From: Steinernema hermaphroditum
Lineage: Eukaryota; Nematoda; Chromadorea; Rhabditida; Steinernematidae
NCBI GenBank assembly: GCA_030435675.1
Contig: CM059624.1
Location: 11,928,769 to 11,992,768 of the forward strand
Direction of reading: 5' to 3'
Length of the DNA stretch: 64,000 nucleotides
A program made the translations under genes and the position numbers. Under the pieces are notes generated by a model that was not told the origin of the DNA, ran no database searches, and saw nothing but the letters and a program-made list of their open reading frames with translations. Positions 33,229 to 43,612 of this stretch are shown in pieces (positions within the stretch are counted from its first letter, which is position 1; every line of letters begins with the position of its first letter).

Positions 33229-34197
33229 ATGACCTCCATCATCCAGTTCGCGCAGATCGAAGCAGATCTCCCACACGAAGTTTTATTCGACAACAGAGTT
33301 TTCCTCCGAGGCGAAAAACTCGGCACTGGGGCCTTCGGAGCTGTCTACTCCTTCTGGAGCGACGACGAGAGGAACAAACGGGTCGCTATGAAGATCGTAT
33401 TCGATGCTGACGAGGAGGAGAGTGGCGCTGTTAAGCAGGAGGTAGAGATCTGGCGGCGGCTCTCTCATCCTAATATCGTGGGCCTTCTCGACTACATGAC
33501 TTCGAGTCTCAGTGGACTCCACTGCTTTCTTATGGAGCACGCTGCCGGTGGGGATCTTCTGGACTTCATCTCCAGGAAGAAGGGAAAGATCCCGAAGACT
33601 TTGAAACACACCATCACCTGCCAGTTGGTGGATGCGGTCGCCTATATCCACTCAAAGGGATTCACCCACTGCGACATCAAGCCCGAAAACGTTCTCTTCT
33701 TCGACAAGGATACGGTAAAACTCTGCGATTTCGGGTTGGCCACGCAGGTTGAAACTGACGTCGACGGAAAGGAAGAGAAGATCTTCGAGTGGAGCGGCAC
33801 GGCCCTATACTTCTCGCCAGGGAAGCACGCCCGACAGGCAACCCTCTCCACAAAGGACGATATATGGGCACTGGGATATACTCTCCTCACCCTTTCCACC
33901 GGACGTTATCCCTGGAGATGGCCTTCCTCGTCCAACGTCGACTACAAGCTGTGGCAGGGCAATCCCAGAAGGAATCGGCACTTCAAGAAGGTCATACAGG
34001 AGAAGCCTCTGTTTGAGTTCCTGCAAAATATGCTGCACCCATCGGAAGAGCATCGGTGGACGGCCGAAGAGGCGAAGAAGTCGGAGTACTACAGGAACGC
34101 TCCAGTCGCATCACGGACCCTCAGCCAGTGGGCGAAGCTGATCAAAGCGAAGGTCACTGGTCCTATTGTTGCCATCAAGAGCAAAATGATAAAATGA
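33229..34197 (+). CDS. intronless CHK1/CAMK-like Ser/Thr kinase with HCD loop
   Basis: A single open frame of 322 residues, unusual here where neighbours have 40-50 bp introns. Kinase motifs: GTGAFGAVY (about 33-41), AMKIV lysine, the hinge EHAAGGDLLDF, catalytic loop FTHCDIKPENVLFF, DFG, and FSPGK where APE is expected. The HRD arginine is replaced by cysteine, so regulation by activation-loop phosphorylation is probably lost, while the catalytic aspartate, DFG and ATP lysine remain. Similarity is closest to the CHK1/CAMK group. Lack of introns suggests a retrocopy. The C-terminus is a short basic tail. Confidence 0.85.
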   Translation: MTSIIQFAQIEADLPHEVLFDNRVFLRGEKLGTGAFGAVYSFWSDDERNKRVAMKIVFDADEEESGAVKQEVEIWRRLSHPNIVGLLDYMTSSLSGLHCFLMEHAAGGDLLDFISRKKGKIPKTLKHTITCQLVDAVAYIHSKGFTHCDIKPENVLFFDKDTVKLCDFGLATQVETDVDGKEEKIFEWSGTALYFSPGKHARQATLSTKDDIWALGYTLLTLSTGRYPWRWPSSSNVDYKLWQGNPRRNRHFKKVIQEKPLFEFLQNMLHPSEEHRWTAEEAKKSEYYRNAPVASRTLSQWAKLIKAKVTGPIVAIKSKMIK

Positions 34198-34381
34198 GGA
34201 ATAAAATACGTTCTAAGATACACTGTAATTACTTCATGTTTGAACTCATCCAAACGTCGAGAGAGGCGGGAATGTTTCTTTTGAATGATTTTGGCTACAG
34301 TACCTTCCCATTCGCGGCGGGACTCAGTGCAAACACTGCGCCCACGCGATTTCCTCCGTTGTGGCGTTTTCCCCTCGCGCG

Positions 34382-35261
34382 ATGATTCGCGAAAGTTCAC
34401 GCGCCACCGCACCGAAGCGTCGACTAGGAGTGCTCGGCACGCTCGCCCTCGTCCTGCTGTTGTCTCTCTACGTGTGGTACCACGTGATGGCCTCCTTCCT
34501 GCTAGCCCTTTTCCGACCGAAGAGAAAGAAGCTGCTGGCGTCGCCTCACGACGTGAGTTCCGAAGGCAGGGTTCGTCTTTTTCTCTTGCACCGTCGTCTC
34601 ATCCGCTCTGTTTAGACGCCGCTGCTCTCATTCTCAGAGCTGAAGGAGCAGGACTCGATGGTGACGATCGCCAGCACCGAGGATCTAGATTTCGACGATA
34701 GCAGAATCTTCTGCGACGACGCCGACGGATTCATCGACGACACCATCGAAGAGCAGGCACAGTACTTCTCCTACAATGTCTGTCTCTATGCCGAGCGTCT
34801 AGTCTCACGATATGTCTATTTCAGTGGAAGCGACGGTCAGGCAGGATTGCGCTCGATGCTAGGATTGCTGGAGAGACGAGCACCGGCCAGCGGAGCGTCC
34901 CTCGCACCAAGACCTCCACCGTGAAGAAGACGCCGATCAGACTGGACCTAGACATAATGTGGGTCTCGTCTCTGTGGATTTGCTGACAAAGTGTTGTTGC
35001 AGTTACGAGGACACTCCGATTCGGGACGGCGCCGATCTGCCGAACGACGACGCCGCTTTCCCAACCTGCTCCACGGCGAAGAAGGGATGCACCAAGATGG
35101 ACCTAGACTTCCTGTAAGCCGTTCGATTAACGCGCCGCTGTATGTCGTCTTATTGCAGACTCGAGAATTCACCGATACAAGATCACACCGCCACGCCGAA
35201 GGACAACCCGACTTGCCCAGCAGCAGTCCAGAAGACGCTTTACACCATTTGCCACCTTTGA
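34382..35261 (+). CDS. single-pass membrane protein with DLD-containing repeats
   Basis: Five exons, 34382-34552, 34616-34777, 34825-34958, 35003-35113 and 35159-35261, keep frame and give 226 residues. The N-terminus is basic (RATAPKRR), then a hydrophobic helix LGTLALVLLLSLYVWYHVM (about 18-36) and a basic stop-transfer FRPKRKKLL. The rest is acidic. The last three exons share a motif: TPIRLDLDI, then DTPIRDG with KMDLDFL, then NSPIQD. The exon 2 donor (GTCTGT) is weak but required by frame. I do not recognise the family; topology with a short cytoplasmic N-terminus is inference. Confidence 0.65.
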
Positions 35262-35484
35262 TAATTTGCGTTTATTGTTTCTCATAACTTGTGATATCTA
35301 ACATTCACCTGTAAATAAATCCTGCTATGATGTTTTTGCTTTGTTCCATTGTGACAATCCTGAGTTCTCATGGATGGTGGTATTTGTATCGATTGTTCGA
35401 GCGGGCTTATTTACGACTTTCGGTGTCTATGTTCATTCTTGGAGGAACTAACATTTATTGTGCAACTGCGTGCAGTACCAATAA

Positions 35485-36587
35485 TCAGAAATCAGCTGAG
35501 AAGGTGTGGTCCGACTCGAGGTGGAAGGAGAACTGCGAGTTCACATCGTGGTCCGCCTTCTGCCAAGCGCCATTTTCGTAGCAAACGTATTTCTTCTCCG
35601 GGGCGGTGACTACGCCTTCTGTGGATCCGGTCCAAACGCTTCCGTTATCCGTGCCCATTGAGGCGACCTCAGATCTTCCTCGAGGTGAACTCTCTTCACC
35701 CCGCTGGTCCTCTTCAACCATTGGAGCCATTTCCCTGATGGGACCAGCGGTGTGCAGCGACGATGAAGAAGTAGCTAGAGCAGTGATAGGAGTACTAGTA
35801 GGCGACTGTGGCGCGACGATCTTCTCGTGAGAAGGTCGGGGTTTGAACAAATGAATTGGCTGTTGGGTCAGCGAAGCCTGCGGTGCACCAACGGGCTGCC
35901 GATTCTTGCTTCTGCTGTTTGAGCGAGGCGTAGAAGAGCGCTTTCTGACAGGATAACCGATACTGGGGCGGTTTTTTTGGGACAGCTGAAGCAGGTCCCG
36001 TATTTGGAAGTCAACACTTTTGCTTACCGTTTTCGCATCGCGTCCATTGGGCTGTCCCTTCCTCGCCTTCGCCTTTTTGCGCTTCAAGTAGCAGACGAAA
36101 ATGATTATGCCGACTATGACGATGACAACTGCAACTACCATGACGATGATCAAAGCGGTCGTACCACCGGACGCTAAAGCGGTTTATTAGTAACTGATCT
36201 GACAGCACTTCTTACTTGCGGAATCCGTTTCCTCGGTGGACTGAATCATCCAATTTCTGTCTACAGTGCTCTCTGAAAGAACGCATATACACTCCAGCAA
36301 AGTTGAAGAAAACACTAACCGTCAATCGCCAGTTCATGTCCACCACTTTCAATCGAAAGCGGGGCGGAATCCATCACAATTTTTGGGAATCCGACGGAGG
36401 TGTTTCCCGGAGCGAACGTCCTAGACGAGGACTGGAACAAGCCCGTTCTCGTAGCAAATCTGACCGAGGTGGTATTCGGAGCGAGCGTGGTAGAGGACGG
36501 CTGGGAAATGCCCGTCGTCGTCGAGTTCGTGGCGTTGGCTATTTGGAGCCGCTTCTCCATTGCGACGATGTACGGCCTCAAAACCAT
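35485..36587 (-). CDS. mucin-like single-pass membrane protein, 5' end uncertain
   Basis: Exons on the minus strand: a Ser/Thr/Pro-rich extracellular exon ending near 36319 (with NATNSTTT and NTTS glycosylation sites), a short exon about 36219-36273, then 35485 to about 36174. The last begins with GGTTALIIVMVVAVVIVIVG, a clear transmembrane helix, followed by KRKKAKARKGQ and a long cytoplasmic tail. A strong donor (ACG then GTAAGC) and a CTTCAG enclose 42 in-frame bases inside this tail, so that part may be a small intron. The 5' end is unclear: 36587 offers an ATG without signal peptide, and another minus-strand segment (LTLFWSVDPRGALHAVDVLL) upstream may belong to it in a different phase. 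Confidence 0.6.
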
Positions 36588-36819
36588 TCGATCAGCTTCG
36601 GCGTTCCGTAGAAATCGACCAGCAGAACGTCGACGGCGTGCAGGGCTCCGCGCGGGTCGACCGACCAGAACAACGTCAAACTGATGAATGTCACCGATAT
36701 CCTTCTATACATGTCTACTGTCTACTCTTGCAGGATGAGACACGGAAGCCACCGCATCTCCGCCCAGATCACAGGGTCGACAGTTAGGGAGCGGTCGGTC
36801 GAACGAAGCGAGAACCTAG

Positions 36820-37922
36820 ATGTCGTCGAGCGGCGGAGTTGGAGGCTCCAGCATCGCGGAGATCAACGATCTCATCGTCCGGCTGCTGAACGTCGGTCAG
36901 CCTGACAAGGGAATGACCAAGACGATCAAGGAGACCGAAATCATCTCGCTCTGTGGTAGGTTGTCATTCTCTTTGTTCCGTCTGATTTCTTCTCCTTGTT
37001 TCAGCGAAGGCGCGCGAAGTGTTCATGTCCCAGGCGGCGCTCGTGGAGCTTGAGCCTCCTGTTAGGGTGTGTGGCGACACTCACGGGCAGTACGGCGACC
37101 TCCTGCGTTTGTTTAACCGTGGAGGATTTCCGCCGACAACGAACTATCTCTTCCTCGGAGACTACGTCGATAGAGGGCGCCAAAACTTGGAGACGATCTG
37201 CCTCCTGTTGTGCTACAAAATCAAATACCCGAACAACTTCTTTCTTCTTCGCGGAAACCACGAATGCGCCAACGTGAACAAGGTTTACGGCTTCTTAGAG
37301 GAATGCAACCGGCGCTACCAGTCACCGAGGATGTGGCAGGCATTCCAGGTACATTTAGCTTGGATTTTTTCGGTTGTTAACGAATGCTCTTACAGGATAC
37401 CTTCTCTTGTATGCCGCTGAGCGGTCTTATCGGTGAGCGTATCCTCTGCATGCACGGCGGACTCTCACCGGAGTTAAAATCACTTGACCAGCTCCGTCAG
37501 ATCCAGCGTCCGACCGACGCTGCTGGCCCCGGCCTTCAGATGGATCTTTTATGGTCCGACCCCGTGGTCGGTATCAGTGGATTCCAGATGGGCGCTCGTG
37601 GGGCGTCGTGGGGATTCGGAGCGGACGTTCTCGCGCAGATCGAGAAAGACTTGAACATCGACCTCGTCGCGCGTGCACACCAGGTGGTGCAAGACGGATA
37701 CGAATTCTTCGGAAATCGAAAGCTTGTCACCATATTTTCGGCTCCCCACTACTGTGGTAAGACTTTCTGTTCACTATCTGACATTGACAAAACCATTCAG
37801 GTCAATTCGACAACGCCTCCGCCATGATGATCGTCGACGAGAACCTCGTGTGCTCGTTCCAGATTCTCCGACCGACCGTTGGACGTGGCACCACGAAGGT
37901 CATCCCGACTTCGCACAAATGA
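36820..37922 (+). CDS. PP1-type Ser/Thr phosphatase, GSP-3/4-like
   Basis: Four exons, 36820-36955, 37005-37348, 37396-37756 and 37801-37922, give 320 residues. Complete PPP catalytic core: [51 protein letters not shown] and SAPHYCGQFDNA. It shares intron sites with the nested gene at 22382-23502, but lacks one intron after LLCYKIK. The C-terminus is a short T/K-rich tail rather than the long somatic PP1 tail. This matches the sperm-enriched PP1 branch of nematodes; the ATG at 36820 starts a glycine/serine leader. Confidence 0.9.
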
Positions 37923-38412
37923 AGACACATGACGGCATAGGAACATTTATTATTGTAGCAAATAAATAAGAACCACCCTAAGACCTTCGCTATCGTCTTC
38001 CAAACAGCCGACGGGAGATTCGTCTGAAGATGTTTGACCGCCTCTGAATTCTATCGGAGTGCCCTACTTTACATCTCGCTAGAGAACGCGGGCTTCCACC
38101 CTAGTTCTAGGGTATCTTTCTTTGCTCTTCGAAGCAGAGCCGGATGCATTCGTCCTTAAAGACGTAGCTCGTAAGAAGCCACGAAGTCCCAGCAGATGGA
38201 ACAGTTAAGTCCCTTGGATGGAAAACATATCGAGATCAATCAGAATGGTGCTATGGACGATGTGTGGTAAGTGTTTGGCACATGTGCGTAGGTGTGAATT
38301 GGATTTCAATTGTCATCACTTTTATCTGTATTATTTTATTGAAATTCAGTGCTACCACTCTACTACTGCTACTACGAAACTTCGATGAGAATGGTGATGA
38401 GCATAAAACAGT
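37923..38412. other. intergenic, no supported gene
   Basis: About 490 bp between the convergent PP1 and RING genes. AATAAA lies near 37962. No further feature seen. Confidence 0.5.
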
Positions 38413-38841
38413 TCAGTTGATTGGGTGGTGTTCTCCGTTCGCAGTGCGACCAAAGCGGAACATCCTCCTAACCCTCGAGAAGAAGCTCTCTCTCGATTGG
38501 ACTCGTTCGGATCTTCGGGGAACGCAGAAGAACTGCTTCAGTTGACTTAATAAATTCTTGTTCCGCAAACCAAGTTTCTCCTCCAGAACGCCTATCGTTT
38601 TGTAGGCGAATTGGAGCTCCGCCTGGATGTTTGAGGGCGATGCGGAGAAGAAGATCCTCCGGACGACGGTGACTCTCCGCTGGCAGACGGGACATGGAGG
38701 AGCATGGCGCGTGTTGGTGAAAGAGTGGAGGCAATCGTAGTGGAAGACGTGGCCACAGTCGGCAGCGACCGTCGGCACCCTCGAATTGAGGAGGTCGAGG
38801 CAGATGGAGCATTCGAAGCAGACAGCGCCTTCGGAAGACAT
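38413..38841 (-). CDS. TRAIP-like RING finger protein B
   Basis: A single open frame from ATG 38839-38841 gives 142 residues. RING at the N-terminus: FECSICLDLL, CGHVFHYDCL and PPCPVCQR. It is followed by VVRRIFFSASPS and a short coiled coil (QFAYKTIGVLEEKLGLRNKN), then a basic tail. The order matches the genes at 16063 and 41760 and the E3 ligase TRAIP, but the protein is much shorter than TRAIP. It may be a truncated paralogue with a specialised role. Divergently placed from the basic-protein gene at 39176. Confidence 0.75.
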   Translation of the reverse strand: MSSEGAVCFECSICLDLLNSRVPTVAADCGHVFHYDCLHSFTNTRHAPPCPVCQRRVTVVRRIFFSASPSNIQAELQFAYKTIGVLEEKLGLRNKNLLSQLKQFFCVPRRSERVQSRESFFSRVRRMFRFGRTANGEHHPIN

Positions 38842-39039
38842 TTCGATGGGAACGGGATGTCGAGTGCCGGTAAAATGGGCAGAGTTGGCGGAAAAAGCGA
38901 TGCAATGAGAAAACCACAAATTACTTTTGCTGAGGCTTTGACGTAAGAGGCATGATCAGAGGGAATGAATTCACTTTTCATTATGGTCCAAACGTCGATG
39001 ATTAAGTATCGCCTTCATAGATATACGGTAGTGGTTGTT

Positions 39040-39175
39040 GCACACCGATACATCGCCCAATGTGTGTGAAATAAACGAGACGGATGTAAAAAGCAAACCA
39101 GACACGATCTGTCTGGAACAGGGTTCTCAGCGACAGTAGACACCTCCTCCCTCATTCGACTGATTTGAACTGACG
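39040..39175 (+). promoter_or_regulatory. conserved upstream block of basic-protein gene 2
   Basis: Aligns with 20180-20319. It carries the 19 bp near-palindrome CCAGACACGATCTGTCTGG (39098-39116), the CAGCGACAGTAGACACCTCC block, and the same leader through to ATGGCGGTCGCAA. Confidence 0.6.
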
Positions 39176-39725
39176 ATGGCGGTCGCAAGACACCGCCGCT
39201 CCACATCCTCCTCTTCGCGCTCCCAGAGAAGTCGCCGAAGCTGTAGTGAACGCAGCCACCGAATCCGTCGAGTAGTGCCGCGACTAAACCAGAGGGCCAG
39301 CGCTAGCGTATCCACGCGCAGCGAGATGCGCTACCGGATGGAGGGTGTCGAGATGGACATCGGCCGCGCCATCCGGCTGCTTCGCTTTCGGCCCGCCCAT
39401 GGTATCAACCGCAAGAAGACGAATCGCCGTCGCTCGCTTCCTAAGAAGGTCCGGGTGAGTGTCTGGTGGCATGTATGTGGTTCCTCTAAGAAACGCATTT
39501 TAGTTCAACATGTCCAAAAATGTTTACCACATGTATCCGCAGGAGGCTGAGTGGGACGAGGCGCAGAGGATGGCCGACGGACGGACAGCCTACCCGAAGA
39601 AGGGTGGGGAGGCGACGAAGGGAAAACCCGAGGAACGCCGAGAACGACGGAGTTACGAGAAGATATCGAGTGCCAACAGGAAGTGCAACTCTTTTTCCAG
39701 TTCCGAAGAATTCAACGATGAATAG
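39176..39725 (+). CDS. small basic protein of unknown family, paralogue 2
   Basis: Two exons, 39176-39454 and 39504-39725, give 166 residues. Arginine/serine-rich start (MAVARHRRSTSSSSRSQRS), then MDIGRAIRLLRFRP, KKVR at the splice junction, NVYHMYPQEAEWDE and DGRTAYPKK, then a charged tail. Intron position and phase equal those of the paralogue at 20320. Shared motifs are islands in otherwise diverged sequence. No known domain. An RNA- or DNA-binding role is suggested by composition alone. Confidence 0.75.
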
Positions 39726-40084
39726 CGCAAAGTGCAATAATAATGACAGACGTGTGGCCCCAATTGTGTATTTGACAACTTTTGCTCACAGCGCCATTCT
39801 GAAGACTTCCCAAAACAAATGGGCATCGCTTGCGTCCAGCCTTTCCTTATAACCTCTTCCGACGCATCAGGTCTGCGCGCCGCTACACATCGTGCCCGCC
39901 GCTCTCTGCTTCCCAACGCTTCCCCGCCTGCACTTTTGGGCCTCGACAACGCCGGCGTGCTGCAGAGGACGGCGCCGCAATCGCGCAAATGATCTCTTCG
40001 CGCTTTTCGTCGTCTCCGCCGCCATTCGCGCCCCCGACGTTGTCCGACCCACGCGGCCATCACCTCCAGCTTTCAGATCTCGCG

Positions 40085-41190
40085 ATGGCGCTCCAGGAGA
40101 TTTCCTCGCGCAAGACTCCCTTCATCATCGGTGTCGCCGGAGGCACTGCCAGTGGAAAGGTGAGTGCTCTGCCTAGAATGGCGACACAGACAGACTGTCT
40201 CCGAGACGGGGCTTTGTCGCTCCGTCTGTCTGTCTCTTCCGACGCGGCGACTTCAAAGCGTTCTTTCAGTCCTCCGTTTGCAAAATGTTTCTCGAGATGC
40301 TCGGAGAGGACAGCCACCGCGTCAAGACCATCTCACAGGACTCGTTCTACCGTAACTTGACGCCCGAGGAGAACGAGCGGGCCAAGCAGGGCAACTTCAA
40401 CTTCGATCATCCGCACGCCTTCGAGCACTCTCTACTCATGAGCGTTCTTGAGGATCTCTGTGCCGGGAAGTCCGTCAGGATCCCGAAGTACGACTTCGTC
40501 ACCAACTCGAGGTAAAGTGCGCTTCAGAAGGGGCATCGAAATCTGTAAACATAGCCGCGCCGACCCACAAAAAAGCGCTAAAGACTTCGTCCTTCCTCTT
40601 CGGGTGTTTTCGTTAAAACGTGCTCAATCAAATACCGTAATCGCTCTATTTTGAAGACTCGAGGACGACTACGAAGAGGTGGCCCCGGTGGAGGTGATCA
40701 TCGTTGAGGGCATCCTCGTCCTCTACGACGATGTCCTTCGCAATATGCTCAACATGAAGATCTTCGTCGACGAGGACTCCGACATCCGACTCTCTCGCAG
40801 GGGTATCCCAGATCAGCCATCAGCAGCCCTTGAGGAATACCTGTTTTAGTGGAGCGCGACACGGTGGAGCGCGGGAGGGAGTTGAAGCACATCCTCCACC
40901 AGTACCTCGAACTGGTGAAGCCCGCCTTCGAGGAGTTCTGTCTGCCGACTAAGAAGTACGCCGACATCGTCATCCCCAGAGGCGTCGAGAACAAAGTTGC
41001 ACTGGCGCTTATCGTGCAGAACATCCAGGACGTCCTCCGCGGGTCGCCCCACTTCTTCTCTTCCTACTACGTCGACGCCGAGCTGCAGAGCTTCAAGTCG
41101 TCGCCCACCAACGGCGTCATCTTCCAGGACTCGAAGGAGAAGGCCAACACGAAGCCCGTCTCCGTCAAGAACCTCTCGCGTCCCCACTGA
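40085..41190 (+). CDS. uridine-cytidine kinase
   Basis: Four exons, 40085-40159, 40270-40511, 40657-40802 and 40850-41190, give 267 residues. Uridine/cytidine kinase of the UCK1/2 type phosphorylates uridine and cytidine in pyrimidine salvage. The Walker A loop [11 protein letters not shown] spans the first intron (residues 16-26). Further blocks are [42 protein letters not shown], and [20 protein letters not shown]. The third exon uses a GAAG acceptor. An in-frame ATG at 39989 would add 32 residues; the ATG at 40085 is preferred because the family starts close to the P-loop. Confidence 0.92.
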
Positions 41191-41759
41191 CAAGGCACAG
41201 CGATATTATCCTGGTTTTGCTCACTACATATGCTGGTGCAATGCTATACGTGTTCTTTTTAGGCTTGAAGAGATGTTTTTGATAAATTTTCGAAAATTGA
41301 AAGGGGCTCTCAGTACCTATCGATTTGAATCTTATTGCTACGCATACCATAGGCACAAACGAGACAGCAAAGCAAATGAAATTGGCAGACCGGCACAATT
41401 ATGCGACAGTTTGTAAATGATAGTGGTAGACGACGTCTATATCTCTTTCTGCGCAGTTGCAGACTGATTTCCCTCCTTCCACCAGTCGTCCGACTGGGTG
41501 GGCGGTCGTTTCGCTCCCCGGCTGCGGTGTCGATGATATTCCAATTTTTAAATCATCTCTGGTAATGGGTTGGAGCTCGAGTCGTTTTTGACTCGGCCGA
41601 AGTTTGCTCGACTCGTCATTTTTTTTTCGCTCAGGTGCCAATTGCGTAACAGTGCGCAGAGCCCGAAGCGGAGGAGATTCCGATATAATCGACGAGAACA
41701 CATAATTTCTTCTTAGCAATTTATTACTTAATAAATGAACAGTGACATCACTATGAATT
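41191..41759. other. intergenic, no supported gene
   Basis: About 570 bp between the kinase and the RING gene, convergent 3' ends. Short frames only. Confidence 0.5.
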
Positions 41760-42281
41760 TCAGCAAAATAGGACCGTCGTAGCAAGGCGTCGTGCACGAG
41801 GGTGTCGGGACCTCCTCGATCTCGGAGTCTCCCACGAGGACGGGATGCTGGATGATTCAGAAGACGATGCTTGCACGGCGACTTCCTGTTCAACTTCGCC
41901 TTCTTCCAGAAGCACCTCCTCTGGATCCTCTTCTGCTTCTCCTTCGAAGGAGGCACTTTCCAAGAGTTCAACTTTGGCCCGCATCGCCGTCAGGGACTTC
42001 TCCAGTAACTCAATTGCGCTCCGGGCGTTTTGGAGTTCTTCTATAGGAGTGGTCGCTCCAAAGACCGCCGTCGAGAAAAAGTTCCTCCGCAGCTCCGCCT
42101 TAGTGAATCCACTCCGACAGCAGGGACAAGTGGCACATTCTTGGACGTTTCCATTGTCGTCGTGGAGCAGTTTCTCAATGCACTCTTCATGGAAGTTGTG
42201 GCCACAGGGAGGGCATGCAATGTTCTTGGAGTCGTCGAGCCAATCAAGGCAGATGATGCAGTTGAAGCGAACGAAAGACAT
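41760..42281 (-). CDS. TRAIP-like RING finger protein C
   Basis: A single open frame of 173 residues starting MSFVRFNCIICLDWL, directly in the RING. The ring continues CGHNFHEECIEKLL and CPCCR, then LRRNFFSTAVFG, a coiled coil (EELQNARSAIELLEKSL) and an acidic stretch with EEDPEEVLLEEGEVEQE and a serine-rich, basic end. It is the closest of the three paralogues to the gene at 16063 (shared CLDWL, F-S-TA-FG). Putative E3 ubiquitin ligase of the TRAIP/NOPO type; substrates unknown. Confidence 0.75.
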   Translation of the reverse strand: MSFVRFNCIICLDWLDDSKNIACPPCGHNFHEECIEKLLHDDNGNVQECATCPCCRSGFTKAELRRNFFSTAVFGATTPIEELQNARSAIELLEKSLTAMRAKVELLESASFEGEAEEDPEEVLLEEGEVEQEVAVQASSSESSSIPSSWETPRSRRSRHPRARRLATTVLFC

Positions 42282-43036
42282 TCTCGGCTTCTGGTAGATT
42301 GTTTACTGGTGGAGACTAGAAGTAACGCCTCTTAAACACATGAGAAGCAATGCGAGAATACATCGCTTCTGGGCATGAAGCGCTCCAAAAATTGCGAAAT
42401 TACATAAGAGATTTGCGAAAATTATCATGAAAGTAGGTTTACGACGATGACAGGCAGGCGATTTGTGCAAATCCAACCGAGATAGCATTGATTCGCATGA
42501 TTTTACATCTATTACCTCTGCCTATGGCGTATACGCACCATCGAAAGCACGTCCTAACCAGATAACCTAACCAGGAAGACCTTTATTGGCCAGTCTGAGT
42601 GTATTTCATTGAGGTACCAGGCTAAAAATGTATCGACAGTTACTCATTGATTGATCCATGTGAGGAAGCAGCCAACATCTATCCATCGGGTTTATCTACC
42701 AAGCGTCAAAATGCCCCTAGTCGCCAGAACTATGGGGCAGATCCGTGCTTGGGCGTGGAGTCGAACCCAGACCTGCACATTAGAAAGCGCGCACACTACC
42801 ACTCGACCAAACGCACTCTGTACAACTAATCCTTCAAATGAATATTAGTCCTTCACAATGGACCAGACTATCTAAGCCAAAGATTGAGACGAACACCATC
42901 AGAGACGCGTCTCGTCTGCCTCACGCAACGAAACATTCGCTTCAAAGCCCTCCTTTCACACTTCACACGATAAGATACCACTTTTCAGCCACTTTACACC
43001 CCATTTTCCCATTCGCTCCCTTTCCCCAACGTATTC
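42282..43036. other. intergenic region with a tRNA-like sequence
   Basis: About 750 bp. The only feature seen is the degenerate tRNA at 42745-42816. The right part is the leader of the FHA-like gene. Confidence 0.5.
42745..42816 (-). tRNA. degenerate tRNA or tRNA-derived sequence (UCU-like)
   Basis: On the minus strand 72 bases carry a good A box (TGGTCGAGTGG) and B box (GGTTCGACTCC) at normal spacing. The acceptor arms GTGCGTT and AAGCAC pair except for one missing base, the T stem has mismatches, and the anticodon loop reads TTTCTAA or one base longer, which would give UCU (arginine). No T-run terminator is obvious. More likely a pseudogene or SINE head than a working tRNA. Confidence 0.45.
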
Positions 43037-43583
43037 ATGTTTGTCCGCGTCCGGATCAGTTCCTTCCTCAACTGGAAGGCTACGATTATTCGTCTCTTCG
43101 ACTGTGCTTCGCGATTCCGGATTGACTTCGGTCACGCCGATGAGTGCTCCATCGCCCTCGACTTCGAAGATATCTGCGACGTGCACTGCGTCCTCTATCG
43201 TGACCACTCATCGGAAGAGCTCCTGCTGCACAATTCGAGCTGCCAGATTGTTTTTCTGAATGAACTTCTTCTAAATCCGAACGAGACAGCGAATATAAAT
43301 TCAGGAGACGTTGTCTACGTCATGTACAACCACACCAACAGTAAGTTGCGCAGACAATCCAAAACAACAATAAATTCCAGTTCTGCGACTAAAATTTGAG
43401 TGGCTTGAAGAAGATGACGAATCCCTCACCTCAGACCCCGAAACGGAATATCCTCACACTTACATCAGCACCGAGTACATCTTCGAAGCAGAACGACCAC
43501 GATACAAAGACTTCTTCAGAAAATTGAAAAGAACTTTCATCAAAATGTTTAACCACAAAACAGTCAATAAAATCTATGTTTAA
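43037..43583 (+). CDS. FHA-like domain protein
   Basis: Two exons, 43037-43340 and 43381-43583, give 168 residues. The first exon has the rhythm of a forkhead-associated domain: ECSIALDFEDICDVHCVLYR, then LLLHNSS, a variable loop and INSGDVVYVMYNH. The usual GR and NG motifs of canonical FHA domains are not exact, so phosphothreonine binding is uncertain. The second exon is acidic and then basic, ending near NKIYV. It could act in DNA-damage or nuclear signalling, but that is only from the fold guess. Convergent with RFC1. Confidence 0.6.
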
Positions 43584-43612
43584 CGTGGATAGGACACAAG
43601 CTCATCAGTAGC

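Noticed and set aside
36588..36760. minus-strand segment with LTLFWSVDPRGALHAVDVLL as first exon of the mucin-like gene
   Set aside because: Looks protein-like and a 45 bp upstream intron is possible, but no donor/acceptor pair keeps frame into the next exon, so it is left out of the model.
41399..41971. 190-residue minus-strand frame overlapping the third RING gene
   Set aside because: No RING or other domain; the overlapping frame at 41760-42281 has it.
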